In this document: piece after piece, positions 1 to 7,976 of the stretch
Position numbering within the stretch: position 1 is the stretch's first letter
Layout: every line of letters starts with the position of its first letter
Origin: Candidatus Peribacteria bacterium
GTDB lineage: Bacteria; Patescibacteriota; Gracilibacteria; UBA1369; 2-02-FULL-48-14
Assembly (NCBI GenBank): GCA_943349825.1
Contig: CALQZQ010000003.1
Coordinates: 1-64,000, forward strand
DNA: 64,000 bases
Reading direction: 5' to 3'
Program-made: the position numbers and the translations under genes
The notes under the pieces: generated by a model
Told to the model about the DNA's origin: nothing
Seen by the model: only the letters and a program-made list of their open reading frames with translations
Database searches by the model: none

Positions 1-330
1 ACAAAATTTTCAGATTCAGAGTTTGATATTTCAACAATATCATTTGCCTTGCACGATATGCCCGAAAACCTTGCAGTCGATGTCTTAAAAGAAATGAGAC
101 GAGTAACAAAAAATGGAGGTCAAATAATAATTGTTGACTATAATGAACCCTCAAATTTTGCTGCAAGAATTTTTCTAGGCTTATCCAGGCTCTGGGAAAC
201 AAGGTACTACTGGCACTTCGTTCAGACTGGACTGAACAAATATTTAAAAGCGGCAAAAATGGGAGCCCACTCCAAAAAGGCGTACCTTTTTGGAAATGTG
301 CAATTAGTTGAAATCAATAATACGAAGTAG
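1..330 (+). CDS. SAM-dependent methyltransferase, C-terminal part (5' truncated by window)
   Basis: The reading frame is open from base 1 and has no start in the window, so this is the C-terminal ~109 residues of a longer protein. FDISTISFALHDMP followed by a helix, then GGQIIIVDY, matches motifs IV-VI of class I methyltransferases of the UbiE/Methyltransf_11 type. In that family the missing N-terminal half carries the GxGxG SAM-binding loop. The tail (residues ~55-109) is basic and aromatic. The substrate cannot be told. The DNA is AT-richer than the main part of the window, as are the next few genes. Confidence 0.75.
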   Translation, partial: TKFSDSEFDISTISFALHDMPENLAVDVLKEMRRVTKNGGQIIIVDYNEPSNFAARIFLGLSRLWETRYYWHFVQTGLNKYLKAAKMGAHSKKAYLFGNVQLVEINNTK

Positions 331-344
331 TCTTTTCTGAACAT

Positions 345-470
345 CACATAACAAAGTATAAGCGGTTCCGTTCAGTCGCTTTGCTCCTTCACTACACCCA
401 TATTTGCCAGCGGTCGCCCTCCGGGCTTATTTTACCATTAGCAACCTTCGGCTATTCACAGACGTTGTAG
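345..470 (+). repeat. Integron attC-like recombination site (candidate)
   Basis: About 126 bases without a gene. The left end carries CACATAAC (345-352), like an inverse core site, and the right end carries GTTGTAG (464-470), like a core site. Next to these, ATAAGC on the left faces GCTAT on the right. Length and layout recall the long attC sites of chromosomal integrons (VCR-like, ~120-130 bp). The right core departs from GTTRRRY at one position, and no integron integrase is visible in the window, so this is a suggestion only. Confidence 0.3.
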
Positions 471-488
471 GAAATTGGAGGTGATTTA
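464..488 (+). repeat. Left arm of long inverted repeat around a 53-residue ORF
   Basis: Bases 464-488 match the reverse complement of 680-704 at 22 of 25 positions. The inner 14 bases (475-488 against 680-693) are perfect. The arm starts at the GTTGTAG core of the attC-like site. Confidence 0.75.
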
Positions 489-520
489 GCGTACAATCAA
501 GAAAACTTCTAATAACTACT

Positions 521-682
521 ATGAAAATATCCATAACAATCATTATAACTTTCTTTCTGACTTCAATATTTATAGGAGGTGGCATATTGTTCTTTAAACA
601 AGATCAGCTGAATTACTCAAGAGATGTCGTAGATATATTGCAGGCTCAACTTGAAGCATGCGAAAACAAAATTACAGAGTAA
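521..682 (+). CDS. Small single-pass membrane peptide, 53 aa
   Basis: ATG at 521 opens a 53-residue frame ending in TAA at 680-682. Residues 4-24 form one strongly hydrophobic segment with a GGG turn, followed by a basic FFKQ and a short acidic, helical tail with a single Cys. The N-terminal anchor resembles that of the 1220-1684 protein (IIIT...GGG...FF/YF-K), so the two may share an anchor type. The stop codon lies inside the right arm of the inverted repeat. No function can be assigned, and the coding status rests on the clean membrane-anchor pattern alone. Confidence 0.45.
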   Translation: MKISITIIITFFLTSIFIGGGILFFKQDQLNYSRDVVDILQAQLEACENKITE

Positions 683-704
683 ATCACCTCCAAAATCCCA
701 CAAC
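680..704 (-). repeat. Right arm of long inverted repeat
   Basis: Partner of 464-488 (22 of 25 bases complementary). It overlaps the stop codon of the 53-residue ORF and ends in CCCACAAC, which would also read as an inverse core site of a following cassette. The rest of the gap up to 808 holds only an 18-codon frame (728-784) that I do not call. Confidence 0.75.
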
Positions 705-808
705 AGTGAAACCCATTTTAGCCACCTATGAAATTCCCAAAGAAATTTCCAACAATAAAAGTATCAAAACTCGCTAAAGGCTAAAAAGTATTCTTAACGT
801 AAAAAACT

Positions 809-1141
809 ATGTCAGATCTCAAAGAAAAACCGACTGTGCAAGATGTCATCGCGTATCTTAAAGATGAGCTCTTCATATTAGAGGATCTTGTCGCAAGTGA
901 AAACCTGGACCCTGAAGAGAATATTGGTTATGACCAACGTAGAGGCGACCACGCTGACTGGGAAAGAGATATGTTCGCGCCGCGCCGTGAAGCGATTGCG
1001 GAACTTGAACAAGGTAAACCCGAAAAGGCACGCACAATTCTTGATCAAGCTATTAAAGACGAGCATCGCCATGCCAGCTCTGAAAATTCGTTAGTCAGAG
1101 TGGAACAGCTACGTGCAGCAATAGCCGGCTCACTGCGTTAG
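809..1141 (+). CDS. Hypothetical acidic protein, 110 aa
   Basis: Not recognised. The protein is soluble and strongly charged, with no signal peptide or membrane segment. The N-terminal third is acidic and predicted helical (DVIAYLKDELFILEDLV), the middle has YDQRRGDHADWERDMF, and the C-terminal half is a helical stretch rich in Glu and Lys (AIAELEQGKPEKARTILDQAI) with a TPR-like look. The ATG at 809 has no Shine-Dalgarno motif. It sits among unrelated plus-strand genes separated by noncoding gaps, which looks like an accessory region. Confidence 0.6.
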   Translation: MSDLKEKPTVQDVIAYLKDELFILEDLVASENLDPEENIGYDQRRGDHADWERDMFAPRREAIAELEQGKPEKARTILDQAIKDEHRHASSENSLVRVEQLRAAIAGSLR

Positions 1142-1219
1142 CTAGCATTGGGCTATCTATATCCGTGATTAGGCATAGGCTCTTAATGATCAATAACTTA
1201 TTCATTACCTGAAAAATCT

Positions 1220-1684
1220 ATGGAACAAGCAAAATCCAATATGGGATCGGTCGTCCTCGCCATCATTATCACCGCTGTTGTAGTGGGAGGTGGAGTTTAT
1301 TACTTCCAAAAAAGTACACCAGAAACACCCCAAGCAACAGTTGAGAATCCAGCGGTGGTTACTACCACAGCTACACAAAAATCACTTGAGGAGTATTTCG
1401 CGACAAGAGATCAGTTTCTAAATAGTGAAATGACAAAGGATCCTGACCTACTGGGCTTTAAAGAATTGGCAAATGTTGTAGTGACATGTGCTGACAGTTT
1501 AGGCACGCCATGCGAAGGTAATCTTCTTGTTCTGTCAAAAGATTCGATACAATCAGGCATGCAAGAATTTTACTTGGCATTCACAATGGGAACTGGCTAT
1601 ATGTATTATGGCCCATTCACGGACGACCTTCAGGAAATAGTTGATGAAAGTAAAACAATTAAATCGCTTGAAAGATCTTACTAA
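1220..1684 (+). CDS. Membrane-anchored hypothetical protein, 154 aa
   Basis: An N-terminal uncleaved anchor (residues ~10-29, VVLAIIITAVVVGGGVYYF) is followed by a Thr/Pro-rich linker and a ~110-residue extracytoplasmic domain. That domain has two Cys residues nine apart (CADSLGTPCEG), which could form a disulfide, and an aromatic stretch (GTGYMYYGPF) near the end. The family is not recognised. Only 23 bases separate it from the next gene, so the two may be co-transcribed. Confidence 0.6.
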   Translation: MEQAKSNMGSVVLAIIITAVVVGGGVYYFQKSTPETPQATVENPAVVTTTATQKSLEEYFATRDQFLNSEMTKDPDLLGFKELANVVVTCADSLGTPCEGNLLVLSKDSIQSGMQEFYLAFTMGTGYMYYGPFTDDLQEIVDESKTIKSLERSY

Positions 1685-1707
1685 AAATCACTAATACTCT
1701 AACTAAT

Positions 1708-2178
1708 ATGAATAAATTAACTTTAGAACGTTCGTTCTCAGCCCCAATAGAAAAAGTTTGGGAAGCCTTAACGAACGCAGATAAACTGAAAAAATGGTGG
1801 TCTCCAACCGGTATGGAAGCACCACACATCTCCATTGATTTGAGAAAGGACGGCGTATTTAGATATTGTCATAAAGGTTCAGATGGCAAAGAGTTTTGGG
1901 GCCGAGGAGTTTATCAAGCAATTGAGCAGCCTAAATTTCTATCCTGGCTAGATACATTCACTGATTCAGAAGGAAATCCCGTTCCCTCCTCACACTATGG
2001 GATGTCTGGAGAAGAGATCGTAGAGGCATTAGTAGAATTCAAGTTAACGGAAGAAAATGGCATTACTACAATGGAAATGGTCGGAGACAACCCTCATGAC
2101 GATTCCATACTGGAGGATATGAAAAAAGGGTGGAATGGCATGTTTGATAAACTCGAAGAACTTTTAAAAAACGCGTAG
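1708..2178 (+). CDS. SRPBCC (AHSA1/CalC-type) domain protein
   Basis: The 156-residue protein is a single START-like ligand-binding fold. It opens with the family signature: a first strand LTLERSFSAPIEKVWEALTN, then DKLKKWWSP and a following G-x-E. WGRGVYQAIEQPKFLSWLD and the C-terminal helix WNGMFDKLEELL complete the AHSA1 (activator of Hsp90 ATPase homologue) pattern. In bacteria these proteins bind hydrophobic ligands or are linked to stress and resistance. No specific ligand can be inferred. Common in mobile and accessory gene sets. Confidence 0.85.
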   Translation: MNKLTLERSFSAPIEKVWEALTNADKLKKWWSPTGMEAPHISIDLRKDGVFRYCHKGSDGKEFWGRGVYQAIEQPKFLSWLDTFTDSEGNPVPSSHYGMSGEEIVEALVEFKLTEENGITTMEMVGDNPHDDSILEDMKKGWNGMFDKLEELLKNA

Positions 2179-2190
2179 AATTGCATTACT

Positions 2191-2460
2191 ATGGCTGAAA
2201 AACCTCCTGCATCTCGTGAAATTGGCTCTATTCTCGCCCAATTACAAACGTTTATTGACGATGCTTTTGAGTTTGGGTTTAAAAAGTTAAAAACATTTGG
2301 CAAAAAAAAGCCGCCGATGAAAAACCCTGAAACTTTTAAAGATCAGGCCTCCGAATTTGCCCACAAGTCAGCCGGCTTTATTGGCGATGTAGGAAGCTCT
2401 TACTATGAGACGTACCAAAAATTAAAAACCAAGAAAGAAAAGAAAAAATCCAGAAAATAA
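2191..2460 (+). CDS. Hypothetical basic protein, 89 aa
   Basis: Not recognised. Starts 12 bases after the SRPBCC gene. There is no signal peptide. The body is amphipathic and helical (IGSILAQLQTFIDDAFEFGFKKLKTF), and the last ~20 residues are almost only Lys, Glu and Arg, which suggests nucleic acid or membrane-surface contact. The Lys-rich tail and AT-rich codons fit the rest of this block. Confidence 0.5.
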   Translation: MAEKPPASREIGSILAQLQTFIDDAFEFGFKKLKTFGKKKPPMKNPETFKDQASEFAHKSAGFIGDVGSSYYETYQKLKTKKEKKKSRK

Positions 2461-2484
2461 CGGCAGCGCGTTAACGACAACTGT

Positions 2485-3219
2485 ATGGATCATTCAATGA
2501 AAATCTACTGTGAACTTTATTTTGACTCTTTTCCTAATACGAAAATGATTCGGCAAACCGCCAATCCAATTCGTGAATATGAAGATGAACTGATTGAAGG
2601 GCCAATAATAGACATCGGTTGTGGGCAGTCCTCCTATCTCTTGGAATTTCTAAATACAGATAGAGAGATATACGCCATAGACAATGAGCAAGTACAATTA
2701 GACTATTTAAAAAAACGCGTAAGTCAGGAAAAAAACGCCAAGCTGGATAAGTGGCATTTTAAGAATATCAATTTCCCGGAGGACCTTCTGCCTGACAGGA
2801 CATATTCCTTAATTATTTTAGCAAACATTTTACACTTCTTTTCCATTGAACAATGCCTAAAAATTGGGAAAAAAATAGTCGAGCTCACTGAAAAAGGATC
2901 TATGATCTATATCGTCGTTCACTCCAAAAAGTACTACCTAAACGATCCAAGAAATCCTAATAACAATGAGTATTTTAAGCATTATTTCACTACTAAGGAT
3001 TTAGAAAAGATTTTCCCAAAAGGTCTTTTTGAAAGAGTATACTCTGCTGAGATAGAAAAAATGGACACCCAGCGCGATAAAGAAATAACCAGTAGATGGC
3101 TCGACAAATCCTTGAAAGCGGATGGGATCACCGATCCTCGCCATAAAGCATCCATCAAGAAAAAATACCTCAAAAATAGGGGCCAGGCCGACATTCAAAT
3201 GATTTTTCGGAGAAAGTAA
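2485..3219 (+). CDS. Class I SAM-dependent methyltransferase, 244 aa
   Basis: Motif I is IIDIGCGQSSY (~residues 41-51), followed by the acidic end of strand 2 (IYAIDNEQ, ~66-73) and motif IV SLIILANILHFF (~108-119). That is the order of a Rossmann-fold methyltransferase. The C-terminal third is Lys-rich and unlike known substrate domains. It could act on a small molecule or a peptide; nothing points further. It converges on pyrC with only six bases between the stop codons and uses AT-rich codons unlike the pyr genes next door. Confidence 0.8.
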   Translation: MDHSMKIYCELYFDSFPNTKMIRQTANPIREYEDELIEGPIIDIGCGQSSYLLEFLNTDREIYAIDNEQVQLDYLKKRVSQEKNAKLDKWHFKNINFPEDLLPDRTYSLIILANILHFFSIEQCLKIGKKIVELTEKGSMIYIVVHSKKYYLNDPRNPNNNEYFKHYFTTKDLEKIFPKGLFERVYSAEIEKMDTQRDKEITSRWLDKSLKADGITDPRHKASIKKKYLKNRGQADIQMIFRRK

Positions 3220-3225
3220 ACTGCC

Positions 3226-4476
3226 TTAGCCGACCTTCACCTCTTCTCCCACCATTTCCCCGACGATTTTTCGTTTGTCCATGACCACTTCCCCATTCAC
3301 CATGGTGAGCACGGGCCAGCCTTTTAAGTTGAAATATTCGTAAGGAGTCCAGCCACATTTAGACTCTACATTTTTGGCTTCCACTTCAGCCTTCATTTCC
3401 ATGTCGACTAGAATCAAATCGGCATCGTAGCCCTCGGCAACGCGACCCTTGCTTTTGAGTCCAAAAGTTTCGGCTGGCTTTTCGCTCATCAGCAGCACCA
3501 AACGTTCGAGCGGCCACTTGCCTTCATTCACAGCATTGAGCATGAGTGGCAAAGAAAATTCCACGCCCGGAACTCCTGCCGGAGCCGCTTCAAAATCCTG
3601 CTCTTTTTCTTTGCGGGTGTGCGGCGCATGATCCGTGGCAATGCACGAAACCGTGCCATCCAAAAGTCCACGCCACAGGGCTTCCACATCCATCACCGTG
3701 CGGAGCGGCGGATTCATTTTTAAGAATCCATCTTCCGCATCGTCCATAGTGAAAAACAAATGATGCGGCGTCACTTCGCACGTCACATTTTTGTCGCGGT
3801 ATTCACGGAGTAAATCCAGCTCGGACTTGCAACTGAGATGAGCAATATGCAGTCGTCCACCGATCTTTTTTCGGAGGTCGAGGGCCGCTTCGGTCGCTTC
3901 GCGCGCACAGGCACAATCACGCTGTCCGGCACGAATGCGCGACTCCTTTTCCGCATGCACCACCACGGGCACATTCATTTTTTTAGCGGCCGCAAAAACC
4001 TCTTCCCACACGTCGGGCCTATCGAGCAAAAGGTCACCCGTACTCGATGCCATGTAGAGCTTCACTCCCACAATTCCTTTCATGGTTTTGAGTGCCTCCA
4101 CGTCTTCCGTGGCCCCTGCAAAAAATCCATAATTCACAAAACTTTTCCCTTTCACCAGCTCGCGTTTTTCCTTCAAAGCGGCAGCATTCGTCGTGGACGG
4201 ATTCGTGTTGGGCATGTCCAGAATCGTGGTGACTCCACCCATCGCCGCAGCGCGAGTTCCTGTCTCCCACGTTTCTTTTTCCGGAGCTCCCGGCGTGCGA
4301 AAATGCACATGCGGATCGATGACTCCAGGCAGCAAAAATTTGCCTGAAGCATTGATCACTTTGTCCGCCTCTTTCTCGTCAAAAGCCGCGACGATTTTTC
4401 CGCCGTCCACAAAAACATCCTGCACTTTTTGATTGCGGCTAGTCACCACCGTGGCTCGTTTGAAAATAATTTTCAT
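3226..4476 (-). CDS. pyrC: Dihydroorotase
   Basis: Catalyses the reversible cyclisation of carbamoyl aspartate to dihydroorotate, step three of pyrimidine synthesis. The metal site is visible: HVHFR at residues 56-60 (first two His), a Lys in VKLYMASS as candidate carboxylated bridging residue, VVHAEKE and HIAHLS (further His ligands), and ATDHAPH with the catalytic Asp. Substrate-binding MPNTNP is present. The 416-residue length and N-terminal strand domain fit the class I amidohydrolase form. Its start overlaps the end of pyrB by four bases, so the two are translationally coupled. Confidence 0.95.
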   Translation of the reverse strand: MKIIFKRATVVTSRNQKVQDVFVDGGKIVAAFDEKEADKVINASGKFLLPGVIDPHVHFRTPGAPEKETWETGTRAAAMGGVTTILDMPNTNPSTTNAAALKEKRELVKGKSFVNYGFFAGATEDVEALKTMKGIVGVKLYMASSTGDLLLDRPDVWEEVFAAAKKMNVPVVVHAEKESRIRAGQRDCACAREATEAALDLRKKIGGRLHIAHLSCKSELDLLREYRDKNVTCEVTPHHLFFTMDDAEDGFLKMNPPLRTVMDVEALWRGLLDGTVSCIATDHAPHTRKEKEQDFEAAPAGVPGVEFSLPLMLNAVNEGKWPLERLVLLMSEKPAETFGLKSKGRVAEGYDADLILVDMEMKAEVEAKNVESKCGWTPYEYFNLKGWPVLTMVNGEVVMDKRKIVGEMVGEEVKVG

Positions 4477-5390
4477 AGTCCAAGAAGTTCAGCCAGAATG
4501 GCCATACGCATAGCAACTCCGTACTCCGCTTGAGCGAAATACTTAGCGCGAGGATCATTGTCCACCGCAGGGTCAATATGGTTCACGCGGGGCAGCGGGT
4601 CGATCACAATCATGTCTTTTTTCGCCTTGGCCATAAGCGCCGGGGTGAGCACATAGACTCCAAAATATTTCTTGAATTCTTCGGGGCTCGCGAATCTTTC
4701 CTCCTGAATGCGTGTGTCTGAAAGTACATCCGCCTCACCCATCACACTCTCCAAATCTTCGGTTTCTTTCACTTCAAATCCTTGCGCGCGCAAAGATTCC
4801 ACAATTTCCGCAGGCATTTTCAAGGCCTCCGGCGAAACGAACACAAACTTATTTCCTTTGAAGTGCGCCAGATAAGTACATTGAGAATGCACCACACGGC
4901 TGTTCTTCAAATCGCCCACCATGACCCAAGTCAGTCCATCGAGCGTTCCTTTTTCTTGCTGCACTGTGAACAAATCCAAGAGTCCTTGGGAAGGATGATC
5001 CCCCGCTCCGTCTCCGGCATTGGCCACCGGCACGCTGCTGCCTGTAGAAAATTCCGCCACACTTCCAGCCACCGGGTGACGCATGGCAATCACATCTGCA
5101 AAAGTAGACACCATCTTGGCCGTATCAAACAGGCTCTCTCCTTTTTTGGCGGAAGACGTTGCCCCCATGTCCGCATTGGAAATCACATGCCCTCCGAGTC
5201 GCAGCATCGCCGTTTCAAAAGAAAAGCGCGTGCGCGTGGAAGGTTCATAAAAAAGCGTGGCCAAAATTTTCCCTTCCGCCAGATTTAACCGTTCTCTACC
5301 TCGCACAGTCTTCAAAAAACCAGTCGCCCGGTCCAAGAGACCAAGGATCTCATCGTAGGAAAGATCTTTTGAATGAAGACGATGTCGCAT
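4473..5390 (-). CDS. pyrB: Aspartate carbamoyltransferase catalytic subunit
   Basis: Condenses carbamoyl phosphate with aspartate, the committed step of pyrimidine synthesis. STRTR (residues 51-55) is the carbamoyl-phosphate loop. MRHP, HPSQGLLDLFT and DPLPRV follow in the order of the family, and the 305-residue length is normal. No regulatory pyrI is seen nearby. pyrB sits 62 bases downstream of the 5453-6070 gene and four bases into pyrC. carA, which supplies carbamoyl phosphate, is divergent from the same locus. Confidence 0.95.
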   Translation of the reverse strand: MRHRLHSKDLSYDEILGLLDRATGFLKTVRGRERLNLAEGKILATLFYEPSTRTRFSFETAMLRLGGHVISNADMGATSSAKKGESLFDTAKMVSTFADVIAMRHPVAGSVAEFSTGSSVPVANAGDGAGDHPSQGLLDLFTVQQEKGTLDGLTWVMVGDLKNSRVVHSQCTYLAHFKGNKFVFVSPEALKMPAEIVESLRAQGFEVKETEDLESVMGEADVLSDTRIQEERFASPEEFKKYFGVYVLTPALMAKAKKDMIVIDPLPRVNHIDPAVDNDPRAKYFAQAEYGVAMRMAILAELLGL

Positions 5391-5452
5391 AGGCGGTTTT
5401 GCTCAGTTTAAGTTCAAACACAGCGACCGTCCAGCTAAAACCCGGACAACGC

Positions 5453-6070
5453 CTATTCTTGAGCCAAGCCCTCTTCAATATCCACACCCACAGTCAAAGG
5501 CTTCCCGTTACGAACATATTTTCCATCAGGAAAGCTCATGCGATGAATGGGAAAGCCGCTCTGAAGACGCTCATTCGCAGCTCCAATCGCAGCTCTCTGA
5601 GCAGGGTCAAGGGGGTACTCAACGGGGGTCATTTCCGCACTCCCCATAAGATGCATTCGGGTGTAATCAAGAACGAGCCTAGAGATCCACTCATTCACTT
5701 CGGGAGTTGAATCGATTGCTCGGGCCAGTTCCAAACGTTTTCTAGTCTCAAGAACATTCCCAGCTGCTTGAGCCGCTTGAGCCGCCAAGAAGTAGTCGGC
5801 ATAACTGAGTTTTTCACCGCGCAAATCGAGGATTCCTTGATAAGCATCCTCAACCCCCCTCCACTCACTTCTTCCAGCATAAAGGCGCATATCACTATAA
5901 AGACGAGCGTGCTCAGCATGAAACCCCGCTTCCTGAGCAAAAGCCGTATCAGTAGCACGATTGCCGAAACTCGATACATGCCTTCCAACTAAAGCTGTAC
6001 TGGGAGCGTGTTCTACAGGAACTTCTCTAGCACTCACCAGGGCAGAAAGAATCAAAGCGTTGAGAGACAT
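5453..6070 (-). CDS. Hypothetical TPR-like protein, first gene before pyrBC
   Basis: 205 residues, not recognised. The N-terminus is mildly hydrophobic but too short for a convincing signal peptide. Residues ~60-140 read as helical hairpins with TPR-like spacing (EWRGVEDAYQGIL, YADYFLAAQAAQAAGNVLETRKRLELARAI). The C-terminus is Pro-rich and ends in a basic/acidic tail. It lies directly behind a consensus-like promoter (6096-6123) and upstream of pyrB on the same strand, so it may be co-transcribed with pyrB and pyrC. A role in pyrimidine synthesis is not implied by the sequence. Confidence 0.55.
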   Translation of the reverse strand: MSLNALILSALVSAREVPVEHAPSTALVGRHVSSFGNRATDTAFAQEAGFHAEHARLYSDMRLYAGRSEWRGVEDAYQGILDLRGEKLSYADYFLAAQAAQAAGNVLETRKRLELARAIDSTPEVNEWISRLVLDYTRMHLMGSAEMTPVEYPLDPAQRAAIGAANERLQSGFPIHRMSFPDGKYVRNGKPLTVGVDIEEGLAQE

Positions 6071-6095
6071 GCTTCAAGTTTGAAAGATAGTCTGT

Positions 6096-6123
6096 ATTTT
6101 AGCATTAAAGCCATTTTAGTCAA
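6096..6123 (-). promoter_or_regulatory. Promoter for the 5453-6070 / pyrB / pyrC transcript
   Basis: On the minus strand TTGACT (6118-6123) and TAAAAT (6096-6101) are 16 bases apart, a near-consensus sigma70-type pair 26 bases upstream of the start codon at 6070. It lies back-to-back with the carA promoter. Confidence 0.55.
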
Positions 6124-6135
6124 TTAAAACCGCGC

Positions 6136-6164
6136 TTGTAGGATGAAAGGGCTTTGAGTAAACT
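6136..6164 (+). promoter_or_regulatory. Promoter for carA
   Basis: TTGTAG (6136-6141) and TAAACT (6159-6164) are 17 bases apart. The start codon lies only nine bases after the -10 box, so the transcript would begin at or within a few bases of the ATG. No ribosome-binding site is present. Confidence 0.45.
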
Positions 6165-6173
6165 CAGGCCGAC

Positions 6174-7250
6174 ATGAACAAACTCACCCTCACCCTCAAA
6201 GACGGGACTCAGATTACAGGAGACGCCTTCGGTGCTTTCAAAGAAAGCGAAGGTGAAGTGGTATTCACCACCGGAATGGTGGGTTACCCCGAAAGTCTCA
6301 CGGATCCTTCCTACAAGGATCAGATCCTCGTTTTAACCTTTCCCCTCGTGGGGAACTACGGTGTGCCCGCAGAAGAATTGGACGTCTATGGACTGAGTAA
6401 ATTTTTCGAAAGCAACCGCATTCACCTGAAAGGCCTCATCGTGAGCGATTACAGCGAAACCTATTCCCACTGGAATGCCGCGAAATCGCTTTCCGATTGG
6501 CTCCGTGAATACAATGTGCCCGGCATCACCGGCGTAGACACCCGTGCACTCACTCAACTCCTGCGTGACGGAGGTTCTCAACTGGGCAAAATCCACCCTT
6601 CAGACCTGAAACCCGACGGCGAATTCTACGACCCCAATAAAGAAAACCTTGTGGCCAAAGTGAGCATCGGCAAGCCGGAAACCTACGGTGAGGGTAAAAA
6701 GCACATCGCACTCATCGACACCGGCATGAAACTCAACATTTTGCGCAGTCTGCTCAAACGGGGTGTTAAAGTCACTCGCTTTCCCTGGAACATGAGCCCT
6801 TTCCAAGAAGGCTACGGCCCCTTCGACGGCGTTGTCTTTGCCAACGGACCGGGCGACCCCGAAGTGATGGATGAAACCGTGGCGATCATGAAACAGTGTT
6901 TCGAGCGCAAGCTCCCCACCTTTGGGATCTGTCTCGGGAACCAAATCATGGGGCGCGCTGCCGGAGCCAAAACCTACAAACTCAAATTTGGGCACCGCAG
7001 CCAAAACCAACCCTGCATCGACACCCGCACCGGCCGCTGCTACATCACCTCCCAAAACCACGGCTTCGTGGTGGACGACAAAACCCTGCCCAAAGACTGG
7101 GAAGTCTCCTTTAGAAACGCCAACGACGACAGTGTAGAAGGACTCCGCCACAAAACCCTGCCTTTCTTCTCCGTTCAATTTCATCCGGAAGCCACGCCCG
7201 GTCCCAACGACACCGGCTTCCTGTTTGATGAATTCGTAGTGATGCTCTAA
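6174..7250 (+). CDS. carA: Carbamoyl-phosphate synthase small (glutaminase) subunit
   Basis: Releases ammonia from glutamine for the large subunit to make carbamoyl phosphate. The N-terminal CarA domain is typical (FTTGMVGYPESLTDPSY; ITGVDTRALTQLLRD). The C-terminal class I amidotransferase domain has the nucleophile Cys in FGICLGNQ and the His-Glu pair in FHPEA, so it is catalytically complete. The 358-residue length fits. The large subunit carB is not adjacent and not in this window. Divergent from pyrB and pyrC across a 103-base intergenic region with two promoters. Confidence 0.95.
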   Translation: MNKLTLTLKDGTQITGDAFGAFKESEGEVVFTTGMVGYPESLTDPSYKDQILVLTFPLVGNYGVPAEELDVYGLSKFFESNRIHLKGLIVSDYSETYSHWNAAKSLSDWLREYNVPGITGVDTRALTQLLRDGGSQLGKIHPSDLKPDGEFYDPNKENLVAKVSIGKPETYGEGKKHIALIDTGMKLNILRSLLKRGVKVTRFPWNMSPFQEGYGPFDGVVFANGPGDPEVMDETVAIMKQCFERKLPTFGICLGNQIMGRAAGAKTYKLKFGHRSQNQPCIDTRTGRCYITSQNHGFVVDDKTLPKDWEVSFRNANDDSVEGLRHKTLPFFSVQFHPEATPGPNDTGFLFDEFVVML

Positions 7251-7271
7251 ACTGGCTCTCGTATCACGCCC

Positions 7272-7967
7272 ATGAAAAAATTCCTTTTCGTTTTCTTGCT
7301 CTTGGTTGGCAGCACTACTTTGCCGCTCTTTTTGAGCTGGGATGCCAGTGAGCAAGCCGCTGATCTACTGAGCGCCGAACCCGTGACCGAAACCCCTACC
7401 GAAACCACAGCCCCAGAACTTCCCCCACTCACAGACATCGACGGCCACTGGGCCCAAAGTTCCATCCAATCTCTCTACGAAAAAGGCGTGGCCAGTGGCT
7501 ACGGCGACGGCAGTTTCGGACCCAACGATCCCGTGACTCGGGCTCAAATCATGAAGATGGCTCTGGAAGCCTTCGGCGAAACTGATTCCACCACCACGTC
7601 CTCCACTTTCACCGACGTTGCCCTCACCGATTGGGCAGCCCCTTACATCTCCACCGGCACAGCCATTGGCATTGTGAGTGGCTACGACGATGGCACATTT
7701 AAACCTGAAAAAACCGTGACCCGTGCCGAAGCTCTCAAAGTGATTTTGGAAGCCGCCGGCTTCACGGATCTTTCGGACACCACCGGGAATTTCACAGACA
7801 TCGACAGTGTGCGCGACTGGTTCGCCAAATACAGCGCCTTCGCCAAAAAAGCGGGCTTCGTAGCAGGTTACAGCGACGGCAGCTTCCGCGGCAACCAAGG
7901 CATCACGCGAGCAGAAGTCTGCGTGATCATTCAGAAGGTAGTCGACTACTTGGGCGGGCAGGAGTAA
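7272..7967 (+). CDS. SLH-domain surface protein, 231 aa
   Basis: An N-terminal signal or anchor segment (residues ~2-20, FLFVFLLLVGSTTLPLFL) and a Thr/Glu/Pro-rich linker precede three S-layer homology repeats at about 52-100, 113-163 and 174-224. Each repeat has the pattern aromatic-D-h-x-x-x-W, G-x-x-x-G-Y-x-D-G-x-F and T-R-A-(E/Q). Three SLH repeats make a complete cell-wall-binding unit that in other bacteria holds proteins to pyruvylated wall polymers. With almost nothing besides SLH repeats, this may be a wall anchor or S-layer accessory protein. Confidence 0.9.
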   Translation: MKKFLFVFLLLVGSTTLPLFLSWDASEQAADLLSAEPVTETPTETTAPELPPLTDIDGHWAQSSIQSLYEKGVASGYGDGSFGPNDPVTRAQIMKMALEAFGETDSTTTSSTFTDVALTDWAAPYISTGTAIGIVSGYDDGTFKPEKTVTRAEALKVILEAAGFTDLSDTTGNFTDIDSVRDWFAKYSAFAKKAGFVAGYSDGSFRGNQGITRAEVCVIIQKVVDYLGGQE

Positions 7968-7976
7968 AATCTCCGC

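Noticed and set aside
728-784. 18-codon frame (MKFPKKFP...)
   Set aside because: Too short, with no start signal or conservation evidence.
6600-7355. 251-codon frame antisense to carA
   Set aside because: A shadow of the carA coding pattern without its own domain, start context or neighbours.
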